DNA from: an uncultured Lachnospiraceae bacterium
GTDB lineage: Bacteria > Bacillota > Clostridia > Lachnospirales > Lachnospiraceae
NCBI GenBank assembly: GCA_910585605.1
Contig: CAJUFL010000016.1
Span: 1-64,000 of the forward strand
Direction: 5' to 3'
Length of the DNA: 64,000 bases
The notes beneath the pieces are model-generated. The model had not been told where the DNA came from. It saw only the letters and a list, made by a program, of their open reading frames with translations, and ran no database searches. Position 1 is the first letter of the stretch, and each line of letters opens with the position of its first letter. Below, piece after piece: positions 1-7,381 of this stretch. The position numbers were made by a program, and so were the translations under genes.

Positions 1-10
1 ATAAAAAGAA

Positions 11-57
11 GCTGCCGCTTCACGAATCTCATTTCGTTAAAGCGACAGCCCCTTTTT
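11..57 (+). terminator. Rho-independent terminator of an upstream gene
   Basis: An imperfect stem (11-20 with 40-49, one mismatch) encloses a second short stem (ACGAA/TTCGT) and is followed by CCCCTTTTTG. It presumably ends a gene left of the window. Confidence 0.6.
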
Positions 58-136
58 GATTCTGTGAATTTAATATAGACATAAATTTTTGATAGTAGTA
101 TATTATAAAATAGAATAGAAGAAGGAGGACAGGAAG

Positions 137-769
137 ATGCCGAAGCATATATTTTACGAGAATCAGGCAAATTCGATTATTGCCAAATTGCAGGCGAGGA
201 AGATGGAAGGATATTATTGTCCTGATAAAGAGACAGCGAGATCCAAAGTATTAGAATTGATTGGTGAAGAGAGGAAACTGGTAACTTACGGTGGTTCCAT
301 GTCCTTAGAGGAAGCGGGAATCTATGATGCAGTGGAAGCGGCAGGTCATGATCTGCTCCGAAGGGAACAGTATGTAACGCCAGAGGAGAAAGCCGCCTGT
401 TATGCAAAACAGGTAACTGCAGATGTATTTTTGATGAGTACGAATGCCATTACATTGAATGGGGAACTGATTAATATTGACGGTGCCGGCAACCGTGTAG
501 CCTGTCTGGCTTTTGGTCCGAAAGAAGTTATCATACTGACCGGAATGAATAAAGTGGTGGCAAACGTAGAGGAAGGGATTGACAGGGTGCGTAATTTTGC
601 GGCACCGCCAAATACGGTTCGCCTTAACTGTAATACTCCATGTGCGAAAACAGGGCAGTGCGGTGACTGCCTGAATGATACGATCTGTTGTCAGACCGTT
701 ATAACAAGAGCATCCAGAATACCTGGCAGAATCAAGGTAATTCTGGTGGGAGAGGAATTAGGATATTAA
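137..769 (+). CDS. LUD-domain (LutC/YkgG-like) protein with Cys-rich C-terminus
   Basis: 210 aa. The protein matches the LUD (DUF162) family, whose best-known members LutB/LutC take part in L-lactate oxidation. Typical features are the TYGGSMSLEEAG stretch near residues 50-61, the core NAITLNGELINIDGAGNR around 103-120, and a cysteine-rich tail (C165, C169, C175, C178, C184, C185) that could bind metal or an Fe-S cluster. AGGAGG lies just before the ATG. No lutA or lutB neighbour is present, so a role in lactate use is not shown. Many clostridia carry such stand-alone LUD proteins of unknown substrate. The family call is firm, the function open. Confidence 0.8.
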   Translation: MPKHIFYENQANSIIAKLQARKMEGYYCPDKETARSKVLELIGEERKLVTYGGSMSLEEAGIYDAVEAAGHDLLRREQYVTPEEKAACYAKQVTADVFLMSTNAITLNGELINIDGAGNRVACLAFGPKEVIILTGMNKVVANVEEGIDRVRNFAAPPNTVRLNCNTPCAKTGQCGDCLNDTICCQTVITRASRIPGRIKVILVGEELGY

Positions 770-919
770 TGTAATTAAATATAGAAGTTTGAAGAATATA
801 TATTTGTATTTTCAAAAATTACCAAAGAATTTCGGCTATATTCATATTGTTATTTGTTTAAAATAAGATTATAATATTTAATGGTAAAAAGAAGGTTATG
901 TATTGATAAGGAGGCAGTG

Positions 920-1540
920 ATGCGTAAAAAGTCACATATTTCATTGGCAAAGCATATTGTAAATATTTCAAACAGCCCTAATTTTGACAAGCATCGGAAA
1001 GCTTTTTATGTTGGAAGTATTTTGCCGGACTGCAAGCCATCATTCTTAACAAAAAGGCATGAAATTACAGGAACCTTTGATCTGGTAGAAGGTGGGATTA
1101 AGAAACTCACCCAGGGATATGATGATATTACGGATTTGTCAACAGCTTATTTTACAAGATTAGGTGAGGTTGTTCATTATATTGCAGATTATTTTACTTT
1201 TCCGCATAACAAGGAATATAGGGGAAGTATGAAGCAGCATTGTGTATATGAGGGTGAATTAAAACATAAGCTTCGTTCCTATATTAAAAAAATCAGTGAA
1301 AAAGATTTATATACGTGGAAGGCGAACTTAAAGCTTGAGGATATGAACCGCTTTCAGAGTGTTGCAGATATCTGTGATTTCCTAAAGGAGGAACATAAGA
1401 ATTATATCCGCCGGGGAATCCATTCCGTAGAAGAAGACTGTAAGTATATCGTGGGGATATGTTCCAAAGTAGTTATGGCGATTTTACATGTCTGTGTATT
1501 GTCCATGGAGCATAAGCGGGTGTACGCTACTGTGCATTAA
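920..1540 (+). CDS. Zinc-dependent phospholipase C-like protein
   Basis: 206 aa from the ATG at 920, chosen because AAGGAGG sits 5 bases upstream; an in-frame ATG at 881 lacks a good site. Histidines and acidic residues spaced as in the zinc-dependent phospholipase C / S1-P1 fold are visible: H6, D37 in ILPD, H47, and HYIADYFTFPHN at 86-97. Those residues would hold two or three zinc ions. No signal peptide is seen, so unlike secreted clostridial alpha-toxin this is probably cytoplasmic. Substrate unknown. It stands alone between the LUD gene and malQ. The fold assignment is good; phospholipase activity is inference. Confidence 0.7.
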   Translation: MRKKSHISLAKHIVNISNSPNFDKHRKAFYVGSILPDCKPSFLTKRHEITGTFDLVEGGIKKLTQGYDDITDLSTAYFTRLGEVVHYIADYFTFPHNKEYRGSMKQHCVYEGELKHKLRSYIKKISEKDLYTWKANLKLEDMNRFQSVADICDFLKEEHKNYIRRGIHSVEEDCKYIVGICSKVVMAILHVCVLSMEHKRVYATVH

Positions 1541-1565
1541 TGTGATATAATGAAGGAAAACCTGG

Positions 1566-1610
1566 GTGATTTTCTGAGTGCTGATTATGAGCAATACCCA
1601 TGATATAATG
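1566..1610. repeat. Copy 1 of a short intergenic repeat
   Basis: Contains GTGATTTTCTGAGTGCTG, ATTATG and CATGATATAATG. Closely similar copies lie at 49237-49280 (after secA) and, for the left half, at 4767-4790. It begins 26 bases after the stop of the phospholipase-like gene. The preceding AAAACC/GGTGATTTT may be a degenerate terminator stem. Confidence 0.55.
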
Positions 1611-1714
1611 AATTGTGCTGATGCATAAGTAGGTTATCGATTTTCTCTGAAATTTGGTGACACATGATATATTGTAATTTCAAACGGTGTGGAAGAGATA
1701 GAAGATATAATAAT

Positions 1715-1866
1715 ATAGGCAATTTGAGAATAGGCAGTCGTACGGTTTTATGCCAGAGTAACAGACTGCCTGTTTTTGACTTGCCGCGAGGGTCACATAC
1801 CCCGCTGCTCTGTAGCGGGGTTGTTGACTTTAGGAAAAGGAAGAATAATTGATATGGAGGTGTACC
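1715..1866 (+). promoter_or_regulatory. Structured leader upstream of malQ (candidate attenuator or small RNA)
   Basis: After a TATAAT-like box near 1706 there is a perfect 8-bp stem AGGCAGTC/GACTGCCT (1732-1739 with 1764-1771) followed by GTTTTTG, which has the form of an intrinsic terminator. Next come two mutually exclusive pairings: GGGT/ACCC (1790-1793 with 1799-1802) and CCCCGCT/AGCGGGG (1800-1806 with 1814-1820), which share bases. The 1541-1866 stretch holds no convincing gene. It could control malQ by attenuation or release a roughly 60-nt RNA. I do not recognise a known riboswitch class. Confidence 0.4.
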
Positions 1867-3363
1867 ATGGATCGATCAGCGGGTGTGTTATTGGCAGTCA
1901 GTAGTCTGCCGTCCAAATATGGAATCGGATGTTTTTCTAAAGAGGCATATCAGTTTGTGGACTGGATTAAAGAAGCAGGGCAGAGTTATTGGCAGATTCT
2001 GCCCCTTGGTCCTACCGGATATGGGGATTCGCCATATCAGTCATTTTCCACATATGCGGGGAATCCATATTTTATTGATTTAGAAGCACTGATTGCGGAG
2101 GGAGTGTTAACAGAGGAAGAGTGTGATAACACTGATTTTGGAAAACGTGCAGGTACGGTCAATTATAAGAAGCTTTATGAGAGCAGATATATTTTGCTTC
2201 GCAAGGCATATGAGAGAAGTGATATCAGTAATAATACGGAGTACCAGCTTTTTTTGCAGGAGAACGACTGGTGGCTGAATGATTATGCACTGTATATGGC
2301 GGTAAAGGGAAGATTTGGTGGAAAACCATGGACGGATTGGGCAGAGGATATCCGTTTTAGGTGGGAAAATGCCATGGATTATTACAGAAGAGAGCTTTAT
2401 TTTGATATTGAGTTTCAAACGTATATGCAGTTTGTATTTTTTAAGCAGTGGAATGCATTAAAAGCATATGCCAATGAAAAGGGTATACAGATTATTGGTG
2501 ATATCCCCATTTATGTTGCCATGGATAGTGCAGATACATGGGCACATCCGGAATTATTTCAGTTGGATGGGGAAAATGTTCCAGAAGCTGTGGCGGGCTG
2601 TCCTCCGGATGGATTTTCGGCTACAGGGCAGCTATGGGGGAATCCGTTATATCGGTGGAACTATCACAGAGAAACAGGATTTCGGTGGTGGATCCGTCGT
2701 CTGGAATACTGTTTTTGCATGTATGATGTGGTCAGAATTGATCATTTCAGAGGATTTGACGAATATTTTTCTATTCCGTATGGAGAAGAATCAGCTGTAA
2801 ACGGGCATTGGGAAAAGGGTCCGGGAATAGAACTGTTTCGTAAAGTAGAAGAGTCTATCGGTTGGAAGCAGGTAATTGCAGAGGATTTGGGATATGTGAC
2901 GGATTCTGTAAGGCAGATGGTGTGGGAAAGCGGATTTCCGGGAATGAAAGTACTGGAATTTGCATTTGATTCAAGGGATACAGGCTGTGCCAGTGATTAT
3001 CTGCCGCACAATTATCCGGAAAATTCAGTGGCATACACGGGAACCCATGATAACGAAACTGTAACCGGCTGGTTTGCGAGTATATCGGAAGAGGAGCGGA
3101 ATATGGCAAGGGCCTATATGTGTGACACATATACACCGGAAGATAAGCTGTATGTTCCATTCATCGGTCTGGTCATGCGGAGCCGGTCAAATCTTTGTAT
3201 TGTGCCGATGCAGGATTATCTGGGATACGACAATTTGGCCCGCATGAATCATCCATCCACAGTAGGCAAGAATTGGAAGTGGAGATTAAAAGGTACAGAG
3301 CTGACAGGGAAACTTCAGAAATTTATTTTGAATATGACAAGGCAGTATGGCAGGGTGAAATAA
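1867..3363 (+). CDS. malQ: 4-alpha-glucanotransferase (amylomaltase)
   Basis: 498 aa, a usual length for GH77. The enzyme transfers alpha-1,4-glucan chains between maltodextrins or to glucose in the cytoplasm, and serves maltose, starch or glycogen breakdown. The family signatures are plain: GILLAVSSLPS-like start, PYQSFSTYAGNPYFIDL, nucleophile D292 in VRIDHFRGF, acid/base E339 in IAEDLGYV, and D395 in GTHDNET. The ATG at 1867 was chosen over an upstream start at 1849 because GGAGG precedes it by 6 bases. It is followed by the promoter of the first aldo/keto reductase and has no maltodextrin transporter or phosphorylase next to it. Confidence 0.95.
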   Translation: MDRSAGVLLAVSSLPSKYGIGCFSKEAYQFVDWIKEAGQSYWQILPLGPTGYGDSPYQSFSTYAGNPYFIDLEALIAEGVLTEEECDNTDFGKRAGTVNYKKLYESRYILLRKAYERSDISNNTEYQLFLQENDWWLNDYALYMAVKGRFGGKPWTDWAEDIRFRWENAMDYYRRELYFDIEFQTYMQFVFFKQWNALKAYANEKGIQIIGDIPIYVAMDSADTWAHPELFQLDGENVPEAVAGCPPDGFSATGQLWGNPLYRWNYHRETGFRWWIRRLEYCFCMYDVVRIDHFRGFDEYFSIPYGEESAVNGHWEKGPGIELFRKVEESIGWKQVIAEDLGYVTDSVRQMVWESGFPGMKVLEFAFDSRDTGCASDYLPHNYPENSVAYTGTHDNETVTGWFASISEEERNMARAYMCDTYTPEDKLYVPFIGLVMRSRSNLCIVPMQDYLGYDNLARMNHPSTVGKNWKWRLKGTELTGKLQKFILNMTRQYGRVK

Positions 3364-3379
3364 AATCATTAAAAAAGAC

Positions 3380-3410
3380 TTGACCTTAAACCGGACTTTA
3401 ATGCTATAAT
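3380..3410 (+). promoter_or_regulatory. MerR/AdhR-type promoter of the first aldo/keto reductase
   Basis: -35 TTGACC (3380-3385), 19-bp spacer, -10 TATAAT (3405-3410). The spacer carries the dyad TTAAAC-N4-CTTTAA. A 19-bp spacer with a dyad inside is typical of promoters that MerR-family activators untwist. Sister sites lie at 4712-4742 and 24732-24762. Confidence 0.75.
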
Positions 3411-3412
3411 GC

Positions 3413-3468
3413 AAAAAATCTATTTGCTTTTGTAAACAGTGAGTCAGACAGAAACAAATAGATTTTTT
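3413..3468 (+). terminator. Perfect hairpin with T-run just downstream of the promoter
   Basis: A perfect 14-bp stem, AAAAAATCTATTTG (3413-3426) with CAAATAGATTTTTT (3455-3468). It could end malQ transcripts, but it begins within a few bases of the predicted start site of the 3380-3410 promoter, so it lies in the leader of the aldo/keto reductase mRNA and could attenuate it. Confidence 0.65.
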
Positions 3469-3505
3469 AGCATAATTAGTTGATTAGGAAAGGGAGGAAG
3501 CTGGT

Positions 3506-4627
3506 ATGGGTTATTTGGGTGAGGACATTAAAAAATTGGGCTTTGGTCTTATGCGTCTGCCACAGAAGGAGGGAGTGATTGATGTAGAGCAGACCAAAGA
3601 AATGGTTGATTTGTTTTTGGATGCGGGATTTACATACTTTGATACGGCCTGGGCGTATGCAGGTTCAGAGGATGCAATCAGGCAGGCATTAGTGGAACGT
3701 TATCCCAGAGATAAGTTTCAGCTTGCGACCAAAAATGCAGCGTGGATTAACTGCAAGACAAAGGAAGAAGCGTATGCACAGTTTGATACCTCTTTAAAAC
3801 AGACTGGAGCAGGGTATTTTGATTTTTATCTGCTTCATAATCTTGGAGAAGCTAGATCGCATTATTTCGATGACTATGATATGTGGAATTGGGTTCAGGA
3901 GAAAAAGGAGTCAGGACTGATTAAACATGTTGGCTTTTCATTTCATTCTACACCAGAAGAGCTGGACGCAATTTTAAATAGTCATCCTGAGATGGAGTTT
4001 GTACAGTTGCAGATTAATTATGCAGATTGGGATAACCCTGTAGTGCAGTCAAGGCGCTGCTATGAGGTGGCGAGAAAGCATGGTAAACCGGTTATCATTA
4101 TGGAGCCTGTAAAAGGAGGCATGCTTGCAACACCGCCGGAATCCGTAGTGGATATATTTAAGAAGGAAGAGCCTGAAGCGTCTGTTGCTTCGTGGGCAGT
4201 TCGTTTTGCAGCAGATTTAGAGGGTGTTATCACTGTACTTTCAGGAATGAGTAATATAGAACAGATGAAAGATAACCTGTCCTATATGAGAGAATTTAAA
4301 GGAATGACAGATAGTCAGAAGGAAATGATACAAAAGGCGCAGGAGGAGCTGGCACGCATTCCCCTTATACCATGTACAACTTGTAATTATTGTGCGAAGG
4401 TATGTCCGAAAAATATTGGAATTTCCGGTTCTTTTATGGCAATGAATTATCTTACCCTATACAATGATATTGCAGCAGCAAAAGGACAGGAGGGATGGCT
4501 GGTAGGAAGTCATGGAAAAGCTAAAGCATCAGAATGTGTTCAGTGTGGAAAATGTGAAGAAGCCTGTCCGCAGCATATTGCAATCAGAGAGAAACTGAGA
4601 CTTGTATGTGACGAATTGCTGGCATAA
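3506..4627 (+). CDS. Aldo/keto reductase with C-terminal 4Fe-4S ferredoxin domain
   Basis: 373 aa. Residues 1-280 form the AKR barrel: GFGLMRLP at the start, catalytic D46 and Y51 in FDTAWAYAG, a lysine in ATKNAAW and a histidine in YLLHN. The tail carries two cysteine sets, C290-C293-C296-C300 and C344-C347-C350-C354, in the CxxCxxCxxxCP pattern that binds two 4Fe-4S clusters. The protein therefore could pass electrons between ferredoxin and a carbonyl or alcohol. The substrate is unknown. The ATG at 3506 has GGGAGG before it. An AdhR-type promoter upstream suggests induction by reactive aldehydes. A paralogue lies at 8534-9646. Confidence 0.92.
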   Translation: MGYLGEDIKKLGFGLMRLPQKEGVIDVEQTKEMVDLFLDAGFTYFDTAWAYAGSEDAIRQALVERYPRDKFQLATKNAAWINCKTKEEAYAQFDTSLKQTGAGYFDFYLLHNLGEARSHYFDDYDMWNWVQEKKESGLIKHVGFSFHSTPEELDAILNSHPEMEFVQLQINYADWDNPVVQSRRCYEVARKHGKPVIIMEPVKGGMLATPPESVVDIFKKEEPEASVASWAVRFAADLEGVITVLSGMSNIEQMKDNLSYMREFKGMTDSQKEMIQKAQEELARIPLIPCTTCNYCAKVCPKNIGISGSFMAMNYLTLYNDIAAAKGQEGWLVGSHGKAKASECVQCGKCEEACPQHIAIREKLRLVCDELLA

Positions 4628-4711
4628 CGATATTAGAAAGAGTAAGTCTTGATGGAAAAGCAGCTGAGATATTTGGATATTAGCAGGGGAGGAAAAAATA
4701 GCCAAAAGGGC

Positions 4712-4742
4712 TTGACTTTAAAGTAAGCTTTAATGATATAAT
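4712..4742 (+). promoter_or_regulatory. MerR/AdhR-type promoter of the 4.8 kb membrane-protein pair
   Basis: -35 TTGACT (4712-4717), 19-bp spacer, -10 TATAAT (4737-4742), with dyad TTAAAG-N4-CTTTAA at 4718-4733. The geometry is the same as at 3380-3410. Confidence 0.78.
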
Positions 4743-4744
4743 GA

Positions 4745-4790
4745 AAAAAATCGCTTGCTTGCAAGAGTGATTTTCTAAATGCTGACTAAT
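4745..4790 (+). repeat. Copy 3 of the short repeat, with hairpin, in the leader
   Basis: Shares CTTGCTTGCAAGAGTGATTT and CTAAATGCTGA with the copy after secA (49216-49280). AAAATC..CTTGC pairs with GCAAG..GATTTT, giving a bulged stem followed by a short T-run. It starts right after the -10 box of the 4712-4742 promoter. Confidence 0.55.
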
Positions 4791-4815
4791 ATTTGTAAAA
4801 GGAGGATATATCGGT

Positions 4816-5238
4816 ATGGCATGTTTTTTAGTACCAACAGGAGAGGCAATTGTAACTACGATAATGACGAAAGCTTTCCGGTCTAAGGAAAAAGAGGAAG
4901 CATTAAATCCTGATGTAGGCGATGTCAAAGAGGCTGTAGAAGCAAAGATTCCATTTTCTAAAAAATTATCATGGCTTAATAAGATGTTATGGGGCGGATC
5001 TGCGTTGTTGGCATTTGAGCATATCTGGCATGGTGAAGTAGTGCCATGGTTTCCGTTTTTGACAGCAATGGAGAATGTAGACGAAGCGGCAGCAATGCTT
5101 CATGAGATGTCTACAGTAGGTGTATCCATGGCAGTACTTGTGACGGTAGTGTGGGGAATTATGGTTATGGTATCGAAAACAATGGAAAAGGGAGTAGAGA
5201 AGAATAATATTTCCAAGGCAGATATCCGCAGCAAATGA
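4816..5238 (+). CDS. Small membrane protein of unknown function
   Basis: 140 aa. Not recognised by name. The N-terminus MACFLVPTGEAIVTTI is hydrophobic. A middle part rich in charge (residues 20-50) is followed by a hydrophobic stretch near 56-70 and another near 98-117 (MAVLVTVVWGIMVMVS), so two or three membrane segments are likely. The start at 4816 has AGGAGG about 10 bases upstream. It is probably cotranscribed with the next gene 26 bases downstream. The AdhR-type promoter places both in the putative carbonyl-stress regulon. No catalytic motif is visible. Confidence 0.75.
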   Translation: MACFLVPTGEAIVTTIMTKAFRSKEKEEALNPDVGDVKEAVEAKIPFSKKLSWLNKMLWGGSALLAFEHIWHGEVVPWFPFLTAMENVDEAAAMLHEMSTVGVSMAVLVTVVWGIMVMVSKTMEKGVEKNNISKADIRSK

Positions 5239-5264
5239 TTACATAGAAACAGGAGTAGAGTGTT

Positions 5265-5576
5265 ATGACATTATTGATTACAGTATTTGCGGCAGTGATC
5301 AGTACGATCGTATGGTATAGAAAAGCTCCCAATGATGATATGTGCATAGGTACGTTGTGTCTGATATACTGGGGAGCGTCTTTGATGTGGATGGTGGATG
5401 CGGTTTTTGAATATACCGAGTCAAAGACAGAGTTCTTTATGCCGGCAGCATCGGATATGTTAAATGATGCGTTTCTTGGATTTTCTGTGGCAGCTTTTGG
5501 TCTGGTGATATGGCTCATCATTTTGTTTGTGAAGGATCCGAGAAATGTAATAAAAGAGACATTGTTTAGAGGATAG
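5265..5576 (+). CDS. Small three-helix membrane protein
   Basis: 103 aa. Three hydrophobic segments, roughly residues 1-17, 30-45 and 66-88, separated by short charged loops (YRKAPNDD, FEYTESKTE), ending in KDPRNVIKETLFRG. I do not recognise a family. It has an AGGAG site and lies 26 bases after the 4816-5238 gene, and a strong terminator follows, so the two likely form a two-gene unit. The paired small membrane proteins may act together, but nothing in the sequence shows how. Confidence 0.72.
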   Translation: MTLLITVFAAVISTIVWYRKAPNDDMCIGTLCLIYWGASLMWMVDAVFEYTESKTEFFMPAASDMLNDAFLGFSVAAFGLVIWLIILFVKDPRNVIKETLFRG

Positions 5577-5668
5577 ACAGTGCATTGTGAAAGGGAATAG
5601 ATTTATGAAATAGTTCTGGACGTAAATAGACAGTTGATATTTGCAAGGAACAGGATTTAGTGCATAAG

Positions 5669-5702
5669 CATAGCATCAACTCTGGTTGGTGCTATGTTTT
5701 TT
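5669..5702 (+). terminator. Rho-independent terminator
   Basis: CATAGCATCAAC pairs with GTTGGTGCTATG (one wobble) around a 4-base loop and is followed by six T. It separates the membrane-protein pair from larB. Confidence 0.85.
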
Positions 5703-5727
5703 GAGAAAAGGCTGAGGAGTTGAAGGC

Positions 5728-6549
5728 ATGACCGTAGAAGAGATTTTGGAATTTGTCCGCATGGGAAAACTGACAATAGAGGAAGCGAAAGAACGGATAC
5801 TGGATTTGCAGATAATAAAGGAAAATTTATATGACCGTGAATCAGCAAAGGCAGAAGAAAGGGAGAAAGGTACGGCGGGTTATCAGGAACTGGGATATGC
5901 CAAACTGGATACTGCACGCAGACAGAGAACCGGTTTTGCCGAGGTAGTGTACTGTAGTGGAAAAACGGAAGAACAGCTGTTGCACATTTATGAGAGAATT
6001 TATCAGGAAGAAGGGGAGGTCCTGGGAACCAGAGCTTCCAAAGAGCAATATGAGGCATTAAGACCTTATTTTGATTCACTAACGTTTGATTCTCTATCGC
6101 ATATTTTAAAAATTGAGAAAACAGATAAGCAGTATATAGGAAAAATTGCAGTCTGTACGGCGGGAACCGCAGATATTCCGGTGGCAGAGGAAGCAGCACA
6201 GACAGCGGAATTCTTTGGGTCTTATGTAGAGAGGATTTATGACGTGGGTGTTAGTGGAATCCACAGGCTGATATCCAAATTGGATAATCTGCAAAGTGCC
6301 AGCTGTGTTGTGGCCGTGGCCGGTATGGAAGGGGCATTGGCAAGTGTGATAGGCGGACTGGTAAGCAATCCGGTTATAGCCGTTCCTACTTCTGTAGGAT
6401 ATGGGGCGAGTATGAATGGTCTGTCAGCATTATTGACTATGGTAAATTCCTGTGCAAATGGTATTGCAGTTGTAAATATTGATAACGGATACGGAGCCGG
6501 ATATATGGCAACCCAGATTAACCGGCTTGCAGCAGGAGATAAGAGATGA
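5728..6549 (+). CDS. larB: Nickel-pincer cofactor biosynthesis protein LarB
   Basis: 273 aa. LarB carboxylates and hydrolyses nicotinic acid adenine dinucleotide to give pyridinium-3,5-biscarboxylic acid mononucleotide, the first step to the nickel pincer nucleotide cofactor. The C-terminal half has the AIR-carboxylase-like signatures IAVCTAGTADIPVAEEA, VVAVAGMEGALASVIGGL and VGYGASMNGLSALLTMVNSC. The N-terminal part (1-110) is a family-specific region. It overlaps larE by the ATGA tetranucleotide, so the two are translationally coupled. It is slightly longer than the about 250 aa of typical LarB. No larA (lactate racemase) is adjacent. Confidence 0.93.
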   Translation: MTVEEILEFVRMGKLTIEEAKERILDLQIIKENLYDRESAKAEEREKGTAGYQELGYAKLDTARRQRTGFAEVVYCSGKTEEQLLHIYERIYQEEGEVLGTRASKEQYEALRPYFDSLTFDSLSHILKIEKTDKQYIGKIAVCTAGTADIPVAEEAAQTAEFFGSYVERIYDVGVSGIHRLISKLDNLQSASCVVAVAGMEGALASVIGGLVSNPVIAVPTSVGYGASMNGLSALLTMVNSCANGIAVVNIDNGYGAGYMATQINRLAAGDKR

Positions 6550-7361
6550 GGAAAGAGGGATATATCAGGAAATGTGAAGCACTTCAACGACTGATGAAAA
6601 GATATACGAAGGAAAATGTTGTGGTTGCATTTTCCGGGGGAGCAGACAGCAGCCTTTTACTAAAGCTGGCAGTTTTATGTGCCAGGGAATCGGAAAAAAA
6701 GGTTTATGCCATAACAGCAGATACCCAATTACATCCGGTACAGGATTTGCAGATTGCCAGGCAGGTTGCGGAGGAGACCGGTGCGATTCATATGGTATTG
6801 GAGATTTGTGGATTGGAACAGACTGGAATCTATGATAATCCGATTGACAGATGCTATCGTTGTAAAAAGCATGTTTTTGAGAAGATAAAGGAACAGGCGG
6901 TTAATTTGGAGGCTGGTTTTGTACTGGAAGGTACAAACATGGACGATATGCAGGCATACCGTCCGGGTATAAAAGCGGTGGAGGAGCTGGGAGTGAAAAG
7001 TCCCTTGAGAGAAGCAGGATTTACCAAAGAAGAGGTCAGGACGCTGGCCGGAGAATATGGGGTTTCCGTGGCCAGGCGTCCTTCGACGCCCTGTCTGGCA
7101 ACCAGATTTCCGTATGGAAGTTCTTTTGATAAGGAAAAGCTTCAAAAGGTGGAACAGGGAGAGAATTATCTTCGTTCACTGGGTTTTTATAATGTCAGGC
7201 TTCGGGTGCATGGAGAGATTGCGAGGCTTGAAGTGGACTATGCAGAGATGGACAGACTTTTTGACAGGCGGAAAGAAATTACAGAGTATTTGAAAAATCT
7301 GGGGTATCGGTATATCACAGCAGATTTAGAGGGATTTCGTTCCGGGAGTATGGATAGATAG
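6546..7361 (+). CDS. larE: ATP-dependent sacrificial sulfur transferase LarE
   Basis: 271 aa. LarE adenylates the biscarboxylated mononucleotide and gives up sulfur to form the bis-thiocarboxylate. The PP-loop SGGADSS at residues 30-36 binds ATP. C183 in PSTPCLATRFPYG is the counterpart of the cysteine that is converted to dehydroalanine in the sacrificial type of LarE. A further CYRCK pair lies near residue 103. It starts at the ATG inside the larB stop (ATGA) and ends just before larC. Confidence 0.93.
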   Translation: MRKEGYIRKCEALQRLMKRYTKENVVVAFSGGADSSLLLKLAVLCARESEKKVYAITADTQLHPVQDLQIARQVAEETGAIHMVLEICGLEQTGIYDNPIDRCYRCKKHVFEKIKEQAVNLEAGFVLEGTNMDDMQAYRPGIKAVEELGVKSPLREAGFTKEEVRTLAGEYGVSVARRPSTPCLATRFPYGSSFDKEKLQKVEQGENYLRSLGFYNVRLRVHGEIARLEVDYAEMDRLFDRRKEITEYLKNLGYRYITADLEGFRSGSMDR

Positions 7362-7381
7362 TGGCAGAGAGGAGGAGAAAA

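Noticed and set aside
1664..1852. 62-codon open frame before malQ
   Set aside because: It runs through the terminator-like stems, has no ribosome binding site and low protein character.
5657..6199. 180-codon minus-strand frame opposite larB
   Set aside because: It runs through the terminator and the conserved LarB coding region and shows no family match.
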